64,000 nt of DNA, taken from positions 1 through 64,000 of the forward strand of contig NZ_BMMH01000002.1 in the NCBI RefSeq assembly GCF_014645735.1, read 5' to 3'. The stretch comes from Nocardia jinanensis (GTDB taxonomy: Bacteria; Actinomycetota; Actinomycetes; Mycobacteriales; Mycobacteriaceae). Each line of letters begins with the position of its first letter. Within the stretch, counting starts at the first letter, position 1. Below are positions 42,467 to 52,029 of the stretch, piece after piece. The translations under genes and the position numbers were made by a program. A model generated the notes under the pieces. The model was not told the origin of the DNA. It saw only the letters and a list, made by a program, of their open reading frames with translations, and did not search any database.

Positions 42467-43234
42467 TTCGGGCCTCCGTTGTTCTTCGGTGTGCAGGGTC
42501 GTTTCCGCCCCGGATGCTCCCAGTGGGCTCATCCGGGTATTACCGTTACGTGAAAGGGAGCCGGGCGCCGAATGCCGCGCGAGGCGGTCGCGGAACGATC
42601 CGCGGCGGGTCGTGCGGCGGTCGGTGGAACATACGCGCGGTCGGGTCCTGTTCGTCGAGATCCACGGTGGAATCGGGCTGCCTCGGCGGTAACGGCCGGT
42701 TCCGGGTGGCTGCGGACCACCCTATCGGCCCGTAGACGTTCCGGCGCGGTGAAGATATGAGTAAAGTGTTGTCGGCCAACGTCTTACGTGAGAGGACGGT
42801 TCCGGTACGCGGGTTCGCGTGATTGTTGCCGGACTCGCGGGGACCGGCAGGGACACCTTCGCGAGTGGGGGAGATACGCGCTATGCTCGACGCAACTCCA
42901 GTGGTACTCGCTCCCTCTACCGATGCCGTCATCGGGTGTCGTCTCCCCAGGTCTTCGCGGTACAGGTGAAGCCGGACGTCGTGTTGTGGGGGAGTTTACG
43001 CAAGGAAACCTGATACCGCGCGCAAACAGGAAGATGCTACGAGTATGCGGCACTGTAGGATTCGAACAACATATCCGCGACAGCCGGTTGCCGGACGGCT
43101 GCCGGTCCCGTCCAGGGTGGGCGCGTTACCGGAATATCCGCCTACCGGAGAGTAAGATCGCCTGCCGACCGGTGCGGTTCGGCGGTGGCGGGCGCCGTAC
43201 GATGCAGCACAGCACGAACTGGCCAGAGGCGACC
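42467..43234. other. 768-bp gene-poor stretch before the XRE regulator
   Basis: The regulator's frame is open back to 42788, but the added residues are Arg/Ser/Cys-rich and not protein-like. A 21-codon frame (42757-42822, MSKVLSANVLRERTVP..) exists but has only a weak ribosome-binding site. It presumably holds divergent promoters. No hairpin or repeat was recognised. Confidence 0.4.
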
Positions 43235-44128
43235 ATGAGAAACGAGCACGACGATTCCGATCCCCCGGATCAGGCGGAAGCCGATCGCGGGCCGACAGTG
43301 TTGCGTATCTCGCTCGGCAGCAGATTGCGCCGGTTGCGGGAGGCGTGCGGGATCAGCCGCGAGGATGCCGGTGACCATATCCGCGGCTCGCACGCCAAGA
43401 TCAGCCGTCTCGAGCTGGGCCGGACCCGGTTCCGGGAGCGCGACCTGCTCGATCTGCTGAAGCTCTACGGTGTCGACGATCCCGAGAAACTGGCCGTCTA
43501 CCTCGACCTGATGAAGAAGGCCAACGATCCGGGGTGGTGGCAGCCGTTCAACGATGTGCTGCCGAACTGGTTCGAAACCTATATCGGCCTGGAACAGGCC
43601 GCGACGACCATCCGCACCTACGAGGCGCAGTTCGTGCCGGGTCTGTTGCAGACGGAGTCCTATGCCCGTTCGGTGATCACGCTGGGCAACGACGACGAGA
43701 CCGAACGCCGGGTCGGGATGCGGATGCGCCGCCAGGACATCCTGAGCCGTTCCGCCGCGCCGACACTGTGGGCGGTGATCGATGAGAACGCGCTGCGCCG
43801 TCCGATCGACGGTTATCCGGAGCTGCGCGATCAGATCGAACATCTCATCGCCGTCTCCGATCGACCCAACGTGAAGATTCAGGTGCTGCCCTATTCGGTG
43901 GGCGGGCATCCCGCGGCCGGTGGTTCCTTCAGCATCCTTCGCTTCCCGGAGCCCGAACTGCCCGATATGGTCTATATGGAGCAGCTCACCACCTCGCACT
44001 ACCTGGAGAAGAAGCCGGACGTCGAGGTCTACATGACGGTTATGAACAAGCTGAGCGTTATTGCGCTCACCCCCGGCGAGAGCCGGGACTATCTACGTAA
44101 AGTGCTCTCCGAGTTGCCCGTCGGATAA
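43235..44128 (+). CDS. XRE-family regulator with DUF5753 domain
   Basis: 297 residues from ATG 43235 (AGAGG upstream). HTH at ~30-75 (LRRLREACGISREDAGDHIRGSHAKISRLELGR in pieces: RRLREACGISREDAG, RGSHAKISRLELG) followed by DUF5753 from ~100 on (YIGLEQAATTIRTYEAQFVPGLLQTE split: LEQAATTIRTYE, FVPGLLQTESYA; YMEQLTTSHYLE). This architecture is typical of streptomycete and nocardial regulators such as WhiJ relatives, often paired with a small DUF397 protein, but no DUF397 gene is adjacent here. Likely DNA-binding; target unknown. The AT-rich gap downstream precedes the peptidase gene. Confidence 0.9.
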   Translation: MRNEHDDSDPPDQAEADRGPTVLRISLGSRLRRLREACGISREDAGDHIRGSHAKISRLELGRTRFRERDLLDLLKLYGVDDPEKLAVYLDLMKKANDPGWWQPFNDVLPNWFETYIGLEQAATTIRTYEAQFVPGLLQTESYARSVITLGNDDETERRVGMRMRRQDILSRSAAPTLWAVIDENALRRPIDGYPELRDQIEHLIAVSDRPNVKIQVLPYSVGGHPAAGGSFSILRFPEPELPDMVYMEQLTTSHYLEKKPDVEVYMTVMNKLSVIALTPGESRDYLRKVLSELPVG

Positions 44129-44397
44129 AGTACGCGGAGCCCGGGTCCGGGGGAGGGGATCGAGTTTCCGGGCCGGCGCAGGCCGGGGGAGCTGCGCGTC
44201 GACACCTGTCCGGCCAGTGTGTTCCCTGTCAGGAGCGCGGTCGTTTCTCGTAGAACATCCCGGCGAACACGCAGGCCGCCCAGCTCGATGCTCCAGTTAA
44301 AAATGCTCATACGTAGATATGCGCATCTAAGAATGTATTACGTCGGCGCGATCGATCCAAAAGGAAACAAAGACGCCCAAGATGGTAGGAAGGGGAC

Positions 44398-45756
44398 GTG
44401 GCCGCTACTGGTGATAATTCGGGTTCCCCTCGTTCTCGTGCCGTGGCGGAGGTAGTGGAGCTGGTCAGCACGCTGATCCGGTTCGATACCTCCAACACCG
44501 GCGATCTCGCGACCACCAAAGGCGAACAAGAGTGTGCGGAATGGGTGGCGCGGCAACTGGAGGACGCCGGCTACACCACGGAGTACGTGGAATCCGGTGC
44601 CCCGGGCCGCGGTAATGTTTTCGCGCGGTTGCCGGGCGCTGATCCGAGCCGCGGAGCACTCCTGATGCACGGTCACCTCGATGTCGTGCCGGCGCAGGCG
44701 GCGGACTGGAGTGTGCATCCGTTCTCCGGCGCCGTGCAGGATGGTTATGTCTGGGGTCGTGGCGCGATCGATATGAAGGATATGGTGGGGATGATGCTGG
44801 CGGTGGCGCGCCAGTTCAAGATCGAGGGGACGGTTCCGCCGCGAGATCTGGTCTTCGCCTTCCTGGCCGATGAGGAGAACGGCGGGAAATGGGGTTCACA
44901 ATGGCTGGTGGAGAACCGGCCGGACCTTTTCGAGGGAGTGACCGAGGCGGTCGGTGAGGTCGGCGGGTTCTCGCTGACCGTTCCGCGCCCGGACGGCACC
45001 GAGCGTCGTCTGTATCTGGTGGAGACCGCGGAGAAGGGGCTCGGCTGGATGCGGTTGCGCGCGAAGGCGCGGGCCGGCCACGGCTCGTTCCTGCACGAGG
45101 ACAATGCGGTCACCATTCTGGCGGCCGCGGTGGCGCGTCTGGGTACTCACACCTTCCCGCTGGTGATCTCGGATTCGGTGGCGGAATTCCTGGCCGCGGT
45201 CTCCGAGGAGTCCGGGCTGGTGTTCGATCCGGAGAGCCCCGATATCGAGGGCACACTGGCGAAACTCGGGTCCATCTCCAGGATCATCGGCGCGACCCTG
45301 CGCGATACCGCCAACCCGACCATGCTGAATGCCGGGTACAAGGCGAATGTCATTCCGCAGACCGCTGAGGCGGTGGTGGACTGCCGAGTGATTCCGGGCC
45401 GGCAGGCGGCCTTCGAGCGTGAGGTCGACGAACTCATCGGACCGGATGTGGAGCGGGAGTGGATCACCAAACTCGACTCCTACGAGACGACCTTCGACGG
45501 TCATCTGGTGGATGCGATGAACGAGGCGATCCTGGCACATGATCCGCAGGGGCGGACGGTCCCGTACATGCTCTCCGGAGGCACCGATGCGAAAGCCTTC
45601 GCGCATCTGGGTATCCGGTGTTTCGGATTCGCGCCCCTGCGGCTGCCGCCGGACCTCGATTTCGCGGCATTGTTCCACGGTGTCGACGAGCGTGTTCCGG
45701 TCGATGCGCTCGAATTCGGCACCGAGGTGCTGGAACACTTCCTGTTGCACAGCTGA
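44398..45756 (+). CDS. M20-family peptidase/deacylase (DapE2-like)
   Basis: 452 residues from GTG 44398 (GGAAGGGGAC upstream). Zinc ligands HGHLDVVP (His, Asp) and GRGAIDMKD (Asp), the catalytic Glu in FLADEENGG, and the C-terminal His. The dimerisation domain lies in the middle (~200-320). It most resembles the succinyl-diaminopimelate desuccinylase-like DapE2 (Rv2141c) group, hydrolysing an N-acyl or dipeptide bond. It is followed 21 bp later by the PEBP gene, the same pairing as Rv2141c/Rv2140c. The substrate is unproven. Confidence 0.88.
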   Translation: MAATGDNSGSPRSRAVAEVVELVSTLIRFDTSNTGDLATTKGEQECAEWVARQLEDAGYTTEYVESGAPGRGNVFARLPGADPSRGALLMHGHLDVVPAQAADWSVHPFSGAVQDGYVWGRGAIDMKDMVGMMLAVARQFKIEGTVPPRDLVFAFLADEENGGKWGSQWLVENRPDLFEGVTEAVGEVGGFSLTVPRPDGTERRLYLVETAEKGLGWMRLRAKARAGHGSFLHEDNAVTILAAAVARLGTHTFPLVISDSVAEFLAAVSEESGLVFDPESPDIEGTLAKLGSISRIIGATLRDTANPTMLNAGYKANVIPQTAEAVVDCRVIPGRQAAFEREVDELIGPDVEREWITKLDSYETTFDGHLVDAMNEAILAHDPQGRTVPYMLSGGTDAKAFAHLGIRCFGFAPLRLPPDLDFAALFHGVDERVPVDALEFGTEVLEHFLLHS

Positions 45757-45777
45757 TCCGATTCGAAAGAGGAGAAC

Positions 45778-46305
45778 ATGGCCGACAACCCTTACGACGC
45801 CCTGCCTTCGGTACCGTCCTTCACCCTGACCTCCGCCGATGTATCCGATGGTGCGTCCCTGAGCAACGATCAGGTGAGCGGTGTCTTCGGTGCCGGCGGC
45901 AAGGATGTGTCACCACAGCTGAGCTGGTCGGGTTTCCCGGCGGAGACGAAGAGCTTCGCGGTGACGGTCTACGACCCCGATGCACCGACCGCGTCCGGGT
46001 TCTGGCACTGGGCGGTAGCGGATATCCCCGTTTCGGTGACGGATCTGCCCGCGGGCGCCGGCAGTGAGGGCGGCGAACTGCCCTCGGGCGCGGTGACTCT
46101 CCGTAACGACGGCGGGTTCGCGGGGTATGTAGGTGCGGCCCCACCGGCCGGTCACGGTCCACATCGGTATTTCATCGTGGTACACGCGGTGGATGTGGAT
46201 TCGCTGGGGGTTCCGCCGGAGGCTTCCCCGGCTTTCCTCGGGTTCAATCTGTTCTCGCACACGCTGGCGCGTGCCGTGCTGGTAGGTACTTACGAACAGA
46301 AGTGA
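45778..46305 (+). CDS. YbhB/YbcL Raf-kinase-inhibitor-like (PEBP) protein
   Basis: 175 residues. Family signatures: [27 protein letters not shown] split as [10 protein letters not shown] and [21 protein letters not shown] and [15 protein letters not shown]. It binds phospholipid or phosphate-like ligands in a shallow pocket formed by Asp and His residues. It corresponds to mycobacterial TB18.6 (Rv2140c) by neighbourhood. Co-transcribed with the M20 peptidase gene; a 13-bp terminator follows. Confidence 0.92.
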   Translation: MADNPYDALPSVPSFTLTSADVSDGASLSNDQVSGVFGAGGKDVSPQLSWSGFPAETKSFAVTVYDPDAPTASGFWHWAVADIPVSVTDLPAGAGSEGGELPSGAVTLRNDGGFAGYVGAAPPAGHGPHRYFIVVHAVDVDSLGVPPEASPAFLGFNLFSHTLARAVLVGTYEQK

Positions 46306-46318
46306 GTCGCTACGTTCG

Positions 46319-46347
46319 GTGGCCCCGGTGGTATCCACCGGGGCCAC
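46319..46347. terminator. bidirectional terminator, 13-bp perfect stem
   Basis: GTGGCCCCGGTGG and CCACCGGGGCCAC flank a TAT loop, between the convergent PEBP and fatty-acid ligase genes. Confidence 0.88.
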
Positions 46348-46352
46348 AGGCG

Positions 46353-48185
46353 TTATCGGGCTCGGACCTCGACCACGGTTTCGGGCGGCGGGTCCGCGTA
46401 GAGGCCGGCGATCCGTTCCGCGTATTTGGTCGCGATCGGCACTCGTTTGAGCGACATCTTCGGGGTGAGCTCCTCACCGCCGGGTTCCCAGATCGTGTCG
46501 ACGATGACGAATCTCTTGATCTGTTCGACCCGGGACAGTTTCGCGTTCCCGGCCGCGACGGCCGCACGCACATCCTCGATGATCTCGGGCCGGCGTGAGA
46601 GATCCGCGATATCTGCCGAAGCCGCGTCTATCTCCTTCGCGCGCACAGCGGCCATATCGCCGTCGAGCACGATCAGCGCGGTGATGTAGGGCTGTGCTTC
46701 GCCGAGGGCGACGACCTGCCCGACAAGTGAGGACGCCGCTTTCACCGCGTTCTCGATATTGCTGGGAGCGATGTTCTTCCCACTCGCGTTGATGATCATC
46801 TCTTTCTTGCGGTCGATGATCCGGAGATAGCCGTCGTCCGCCAGCGTGCCGATATCTCCGGTATGCAGCCAGCCTTCGGAGTCCAGGGCCTCGGCGGTCT
46901 TTTCCGGCATGCCGCGGTATCCGTGGGTGACGATCTCGCCCCGCACGAGCACTTCGCCGTCCTCGGCGAGGCGGAGTTCGATTCCGTCGACCGGTCGTCC
47001 CACCGATCCGGGGCGGGGTCTGTCCAGTTCGGTGTAGGTGGCCACACCGCTGGTTTCCGACATTCCCCAGACCTCGGAGACGCAGAATCCGAGGCCCAGG
47101 AAGAATTCGAGGGTTTCCGGTGGAATCGGGGCGGCGCCCGAGGACGCGACCCGCAGTTCGCCGAGCCCGAGTGCGCCGCGGACCTTGCCGAGGAGTAGTT
47201 TCTCGGCGATACGATGTTGCAGGTCCAGCAGCGGTCCGCGTCCGGTACCGGCGAGATCTGCTCTGGCGGCGGCTATTCCGGTGGCCAGTGCCCAGTCGGC
47301 GATGGCTTTTTTGGCGCCGGTTTCGGCCGCCAGCTTCGTCTCGACGCCACCTTTGATCTTCTGCCAGACGCGGGGGACGCCGAAGAAAACGGTCGGCCGG
47401 GCGTCCGGTAGTGCGGCGGCGATCTCCCGGGGGTCGGGGACGGTGGTGATCTGGATCCCGGTGACGAGGTTGATCGTATGCCCGGAGATACGGTCGGCGA
47501 CATGTGCGGCGGGTAGGTAGGACAGCGCGCGATCGTCGAGTCCGACGTCCATGGGTCCGCTGTTGAGTGCTGTGATCTGGGCGAGCACATTACGGTGGGT
47601 GAGCTCTACACCTTTGGACGGGCCGGTGGTTCCGGAGGTGTAGATGATGGTGACGAGGTCGCCCGGCTCGACTGCCTGCCAGGCGGTGTCGAAGTCGAAA
47701 TCCGGATCGGGATTGTTCTCCAGGTCCGCGAGCGATCCGGCGCCGTCCGCGGGCCCGTCGACGACCACGATGTGTTCGAGGGGTACGCCCGCGGCGCGGA
47801 TGGTGCCGAGGAATTGCTGTTCGGTGAGAGCGACCTTGTTTCCGGCGTTGGTGAAGGCGTGCGCGATCTGTTCGGGGGAGCAGGTGTTGTAGACGGAGAA
47901 CGGGGTGGCACCGATGTGCAGGGCGGCGGTATCGAGGAGGTTGAATTCCGGGCGGTTGGTGAGCATCACGCCGATGGTGTCGCCGCGGCGTATCCCGAGT
48001 GCGGACAGTCCGGCGGCCAGCACGCGAACCCGGTCGCCGTATTCACGCCAGGTGATCTGCTGGGTCCCGCCGACGGTGCGCAGCGCGACGGCGTCGGGCC
48101 GGAGGGTGAGAGTCTGCTGGAAGGCCGCGGGCACGGTGTCGACGAGGGCGCCCGTGCGGTGCCGGTAGGCGGTTTCTGTGGTCAT
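46353..48185 (-). CDS. long-chain fatty acid-CoA ligase (FadD15-like)
   Basis: 610 residues from ATG 48185. Adenylation motifs are complete: IIYTSGTTGPSKG (P-loop-like), SGAAPIPPETL, VWGMSETSG, GWLHTGDIGTL and the hinge IDRKKEMIINASGKNIAPSNIE in parts. This is the AMP-binding family that activates long-chain fatty acids to acyl-CoA (or acyl-AMP). N-terminal TETAYRHRTG and overall length fit FadD15-like ligases. It may supply acyl starters for envelope lipid synthesis, but it is 16 kb from the PKS. It follows the PfkB-like gene by 234 bp. Confidence 0.92.
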   Translation of the reverse strand: MTTETAYRHRTGALVDTVPAAFQQTLTLRPDAVALRTVGGTQQITWREYGDRVRVLAAGLSALGIRRGDTIGVMLTNRPEFNLLDTAALHIGATPFSVYNTCSPEQIAHAFTNAGNKVALTEQQFLGTIRAAGVPLEHIVVVDGPADGAGSLADLENNPDPDFDFDTAWQAVEPGDLVTIIYTSGTTGPSKGVELTHRNVLAQITALNSGPMDVGLDDRALSYLPAAHVADRISGHTINLVTGIQITTVPDPREIAAALPDARPTVFFGVPRVWQKIKGGVETKLAAETGAKKAIADWALATGIAAARADLAGTGRGPLLDLQHRIAEKLLLGKVRGALGLGELRVASSGAAPIPPETLEFFLGLGFCVSEVWGMSETSGVATYTELDRPRPGSVGRPVDGIELRLAEDGEVLVRGEIVTHGYRGMPEKTAEALDSEGWLHTGDIGTLADDGYLRIIDRKKEMIINASGKNIAPSNIENAVKAASSLVGQVVALGEAQPYITALIVLDGDMAAVRAKEIDAASADIADLSRRPEIIEDVRAAVAAGNAKLSRVEQIKRFVIVDTIWEPGGEELTPKMSLKRVPIATKYAERIAGLYADPPPETVVEVRAR

Positions 48186-48419
48186 GATCCGATCCGGTGC
48201 TGGGTGTGCCGCGGACACGTGTGCTACCGGTGCCGTCGGAGACGGTCCGCCGCGAGAGTGATGTGTATCACATCATATTACCGAGGGTTCGGGGTCTTGT
48301 GCGGCGTTTTGCCTGCGTGAGCGCCTATAGCCGATTGCCGGTGGCCGCAGCGTGGCGTTCGATGGTGTGTTCAGCGGCCGGGGCCCGGCGGTCGCTGCCT
48401 GGTGGCGCGCATGCCGGGA

Positions 48420-49919
48420 TCAGTGTTTCTCGGAGGTCAGGCGGATGATTCGGTCCACCTCGTCGACCGTCGGCATCGTGCCCGGGATGTCCCCGGCGAA
48501 AGATTGTGTCGCGACCATGGCGGCGGTCGCCCAGGCGAAGTCGTGTTCGTTCGCGAAATTTCGCGCCTGGTCTTTCGTTTCCCGCTCGCGGGCCCCTGAC
48601 AGTAGGCGGTAGATGAGAGCACCGACGAAGGCGGACCGTGAGCCCGGAATATCGGTCAGCGCGGCCGCTTGCATGCGCGGAATATCGAGTGCCAGCCGGT
48701 CGGAGCGTACGGTGCAGCCGAAGTCTTCGACGACACAGACGGCTCGGGCGCCCAGCATGCGCAGTTGTTCCGCGATGTGGGGGCCTGAGCGCGCGGGCAC
48801 CTCCGGGACGAGATAGTCCAGTTCGCGAACGGATCCGATCAAGTAGTCGACAGCCGACAGGTACCGGTAGAGGACCTGCGGGGTGTCGACCTTCGCCGAG
48901 GTCACGAGCACCGGTGGCCGGTCCGCTAAGGCTTGGACTGTTGCCAGTGCCTGTTCGATCACCGGAAGTGGAGGTTCGAGGGTGATCAGGACTGCATCGG
49001 TGTCGGTGAGGGCGGATCGGACGAGCGGGGCGGTGAGTTCGGTATCGGTCAGCCGAATACGATCATCGGTGCACGCGATGGTGCCGGTGATCCCGGTGCG
49101 GCTCACGATGAGAGCGGTGATCGGGGTGGCCGCGTTCGGCACCACTTTCACCAGCGACGTATCGATGTTCTCGGATCGCAGGTAGTCGAGGATGCGCCTG
49201 CCGCTCTCGTCATCGCCGACCGAGGTGATGAATCGGACATCTACTCCGAGGCGGGCCGCGGCTACGACGCAGTTCAGGCCCTTGCCGCCGGGGTTCGCGG
49301 TGAAGCGCCCGCGGGCGAAACCGCGGGCGTCGGGGATGGTGTCCACTTGGTAGACATGGTCGATCACGGCGTCGCCGATGACGGTGAGTGTTCCCGTTCC
49401 CGCTCGGTCGGGGATGCGACCGTAGCGGTCGTCGGTGTGAACTGTGCCGGTGACCAGAAGTGCGGCCAATGCCGTGAAGGCACGGCGTTCCGGGGTGGCG
49501 CGCAGAGAACGCACGGTGGGAGCGGGTGGGATGGGGTCTGCGGCGGCGAGTTCGTGCAGCCGGCGCCAGTGCGCGGAGAGGTATTCGCGGCGTGCTCCGA
49601 GGTCCTGGGAGTAGAGCGCGGACGGATCGATCTCGGCCTCGCCGGTTTCTCGGAGAAGTCCCAGAGACAATTCGGCGTCGGTGATCACGCGATGCGTGGG
49701 TGGCAGTCGGCGAGCGTGCTCGCGCACCACGGGGAGGACGGATTGGAGACGGGTGAGGCTGTGGTCCTCCGCGTACCGCTTCACGACGGGCAGGTCGAGG
49801 AGGGGGCTTGTATCGATCTCGGTGGTCCGTAGCCGGTCCACGCTGAGGCCGGAGCGTTTGCAGAGCCGGGTGAGGATATTTCGGATCGCGACGATCGCCG
49901 TGTCGTCGTGGGGGACCAT
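48420..49919 (-). CDS. PfkB-family protein with N-terminal extension and degenerate active site
   Basis: 499 residues from ATG 49919 (AGGAAGG upstream). The first ~175 residues are an extra helical domain (AIRNILTRLCKRSGLSVDRL, LQSVLPVVREHARRLPPTHRV in part), possibly DNA- or effector-binding. The ribokinase-like fold follows (~178-499): TVIGDAVIDHVYQVD, ANPGGKGLN, ITSVGDDESGRRILDYL. The second PfkB signature, normally DTTGAGDAF with catalytic Asp, reads TDIPGSRSAF: the aspartate is Ser429. It may therefore be a sugar-sensing pseudokinase rather than a kinase. A dyad sits upstream at 50001-50033. Sugar unknown. Confidence 0.8.
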   Translation of the reverse strand: MVPHDDTAIVAIRNILTRLCKRSGLSVDRLRTTEIDTSPLLDLPVVKRYAEDHSLTRLQSVLPVVREHARRLPPTHRVITDAELSLGLLRETGEAEIDPSALYSQDLGARREYLSAHWRRLHELAAADPIPPAPTVRSLRATPERRAFTALAALLVTGTVHTDDRYGRIPDRAGTGTLTVIGDAVIDHVYQVDTIPDARGFARGRFTANPGGKGLNCVVAAARLGVDVRFITSVGDDESGRRILDYLRSENIDTSLVKVVPNAATPITALIVSRTGITGTIACTDDRIRLTDTELTAPLVRSALTDTDAVLITLEPPLPVIEQALATVQALADRPPVLVTSAKVDTPQVLYRYLSAVDYLIGSVRELDYLVPEVPARSGPHIAEQLRMLGARAVCVVEDFGCTVRSDRLALDIPRMQAAALTDIPGSRSAFVGALIYRLLSGARERETKDQARNFANEHDFAWATAAMVATQSFAGDIPGTMPTVDEVDRIIRLTSEKH

Positions 49920-50289
49920 GTGGCACGCCTTCCTGGTGTTCCGTCGCCGCCCGGGGTTTCGACCCGTTCGATATTGGCAATAACCATAGTGCAAAGGGCG
50001 TTTGACATCTGCATTGACCGATTACGTGTCAAATGACAGACTTGAAGAGAGTTTTTCCCTCGATCAAGAGGAACGGGAGGGCCTGGTGATCGCAGTGCGG
50101 AAATCCCTGGCCGGAGGCCGACGATACGAGGCGCGACGAGGTATCGATCGTGTGAGTGCGGATCCGGAGCCATCCTCCGCGAAGGCGCGCTGAGCGCCCA
50201 CGCCGATTCGTCGTCCCTGACGGCAGCGATGCCGCACCGGCCGATTTCTCCGGTCCGGTCTCGCTGCCGAGCCCCCCGAGGAGGCAGCT
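49920..50289. other. divergent intergenic region with operator-like dyad
   Basis: No convincing gene; a 63-codon frame with a TTG start at 50002 is present but doubtful. TTTGACA-N19-TGTCAAA at 50001-50033 is a perfect 7-bp inverted repeat and is the outstanding element, lying ~80 bp upstream of the PfkB-like gene start. Confidence 0.45.
50001..50033. promoter_or_regulatory. operator-like inverted repeat TTTGACA-N19-TGTCAAA
   Basis: TTTGACA (50001-50007) and TGTCAAA (50027-50033) are perfectly complementary. Position upstream of the PfkB-like gene suggests a regulator binding site or a promoter (-35-like TTGACA) under control. Confidence 0.4.
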
Positions 50290-50667
50290 GTGACCATCCA
50301 TATCACCGACTGGCTGATGACCAGTGGTATCTCCCCCGAATTCGCCGAACGTGCGCAGACCCGGCACGGGTCCCGGTGGCGGTTGAGCTGGTTGCCCGGC
50401 CGCGATCTGTCGTTCGACCAGGCCTATGCGGGCATGACCGTGGACGAGACCCTGTCCGATCCCGCGCTGGTGCACGACGAGGCAGCGCTGGCCCGTGCCG
50501 TCGCATCGGTGGATCTGCTGGGGATGGTATGGGAGCAGGTGGTCGTACTGCTGGCGAACCGGGTGGAGGCCCGGCTGCTGGAATCGCAGTTCATGAACGA
50601 CCGGATCGCGCCGGGCCCGGCGTACCGGGAAGACCCCGGCGCGATCCGCAGCGGTTCCGCCGCGTGA
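50290..50667 (+). CDS. hypothetical protein
   Basis: 125 residues from GTG 50290, preceded by GAGGAGG. Mostly helical (FAERAQTRHGSRW, LARAVASVDLLGMVWEQVVVLLANRVEARLLESQ in part), with no signal peptide and no known family. It converges on pyrD with only 13 bp between stop codons. Function unknown. Confidence 0.65.
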   Translation: MTIHITDWLMTSGISPEFAERAQTRHGSRWRLSWLPGRDLSFDQAYAGMTVDETLSDPALVHDEAALARAVASVDLLGMVWEQVVVLLANRVEARLLESQFMNDRIAPGPAYREDPGAIRSGSAA

Positions 50668-50680
50668 GGTCCCGGTCGGT

Positions 50681-51766
50681 TCAGCGGTGCGCGGTGTGGC
50701 CGGCGCCGACGGCGTCGGCCAGGCTGCGGTAACCACCGGCGCGCAGCTGTGCGGCGATCCCCCGGTGTATACGTCGTGTCCACAGCGGGCCGCCGTAGAT
50801 GAACCCGGTGTAGCCCTGGAGTAGCGAGGCGCCGGCCAGGATACGTTCCCAGGCTTGCTCGGGGGTTTCTATACCGCCCACGGAGACCAGGACCAGCCGG
50901 TCCCCGACCCGGGCGTACAGCCGCCGCAGTACTTCCAGGGCGCGGTCGGCCACCGGCGGACCGGACAGTCCGCCCGCCCCGATCGCGTCGATTTCCTCGG
51001 GGGCGCTGGCGAGGCCGGTGCGGCCGATGGTGGTGTTGGTGGCCACGATTCCGGCGACGCCGAGTTCCACCGCGAGATCAGCGGCCGCGTCCACGTCCTC
51101 GTCGGACAGGTCGGGCGCGATTTTGACCAGAACGGGTACCTGCACGCTGTCGAGGACGGCAGCGAGGACGGGGCGCAACGATTCCACGGCCTGCAGATCC
51201 CGGAGTCCCGGCGTGTTGGGTGAGCTGACGTTGACGACCACGAAATCGGCGAGCGGTCCGAGCAGGCGGGCGCTGGTGGCGTAGTCGTCGGCGGCGTGGG
51301 CGGCGTCGACGACTTTCGTCTTGCCGATATTCGCGCCGATCGGCACGGTCGTCTTCCGGCGGTGCAGCCGAGTGGCTGCCGCGGCTGCACCGTGGTTGTT
51401 GAAGCCCATCCGGTTGATCAGGGCCCGGTCGGCGGGGAGCCGGAACAGGCGGGGCTGCGGGTTACCGGGCTGGGCGGCGGCGGTGACGGTGCCGACCTCG
51501 GCGAATCCGAAGCCGAGGGCGCCCCAGGCGTCGACTCCGGTGGCGTCCTTGTCGAATCCGGCGGCCAGACCGAGCGGCGCCGAGAACTCGATACCGAAGG
51601 CGGTGGTGCGCAGGATGGGGTCGTCCACGCCGAACAGGCGATGAAGCAGGGCCCGGGTGGGGGCGAGGACAGTGGCCGCGCGGATCGCGCCGAACACGAT
51701 CCGGTGGATGCGTTCCGGCGGGAGCAGGAACATGACGCGGAGCAGTAGTCGATAAAGCACGCTCAT
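50681..51766 (-). CDS. pyrD: dihydroorotate dehydrogenase (quinone), class 2
   Basis: 361 residues from ATG 51766. N-terminal amphipathic membrane-associating helix ([22 protein letters not shown] in part), FMN-barrel motifs [37 protein letters not shown] (catalytic Ser region) and [22 protein letters not shown]. It oxidises dihydroorotate to orotate with quinone in pyrimidine synthesis, at the cytoplasmic membrane. It is the last gene of a three-gene unit with a DUF5703 gene (4-bp overlap) and an LppL-like lipoprotein gene. Confidence 0.96.
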   Translation of the reverse strand: MSVLYRLLLRVMFLLPPERIHRIVFGAIRAATVLAPTRALLHRLFGVDDPILRTTAFGIEFSAPLGLAAGFDKDATGVDAWGALGFGFAEVGTVTAAAQPGNPQPRLFRLPADRALINRMGFNNHGAAAAATRLHRRKTTVPIGANIGKTKVVDAAHAADDYATSARLLGPLADFVVVNVSSPNTPGLRDLQAVESLRPVLAAVLDSVQVPVLVKIAPDLSDEDVDAAADLAVELGVAGIVATNTTIGRTGLASAPEEIDAIGAGGLSGPPVADRALEVLRRLYARVGDRLVLVSVGGIETPEQAWERILAGASLLQGYTGFIYGGPLWTRRIHRGIAAQLRAGGYRSLADAVGAGHTAHR

Positions 51767-52029
51767 AGCTCCGCGGTATGCCCTGCGGGGCTGGTGAGCG
51801 CGGTCTTGCGGCGGCGCAGCAGTACGCGGCGGCTGCCGTCGGTGTAGGCGCGGACGCGGGAGAGTTCCCAACCGCCGTATTCGGCCTGGATCGCCAGCCG
51901 CATCGAGGCGGTCACCCGGGTGACGTCGGGAGGCAGGCGCAGGGGGATGTATTCGTAATCGTCGCCACTGGTGTCCCAGCCGGCCGGGAGCACGGTGCGC
52001 GAGGTCGCTGCACGTCGAGTGGATGCCAT
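51763..52029 (-). CDS. DUF5703-family small protein
   Basis: 88 residues from ATG 52029 (AGAGGG upstream). The sequence [21 protein letters not shown] and [25 protein letters not shown] in pieces matches the conserved small protein next to pyrD and uppP in mycobacteria (Rv2137c-like, DUF5703). Its stop overlaps the pyrD start by 4 bp, and its start overlaps the preceding stop codon by one base, so the three genes are translationally coupled. Function unknown; strictly associated with this neighbourhood. Confidence 0.82.
   Translation of the reverse strand: MASTRRAATSRTVLPAGWDTSGDDYEYIPLRLPPDVTRVTASMRLAIQAEYGGWELSRVRAYTDGSRRVLLRRRKTALTSPAGHTAEL

Noticed and set aside
42788..43234. N-terminal extension of the XRE regulator
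   Set aside because: The open frame continues upstream but the residues are not protein-like; ATG 43235 with its ribosome-binding site fits the family.
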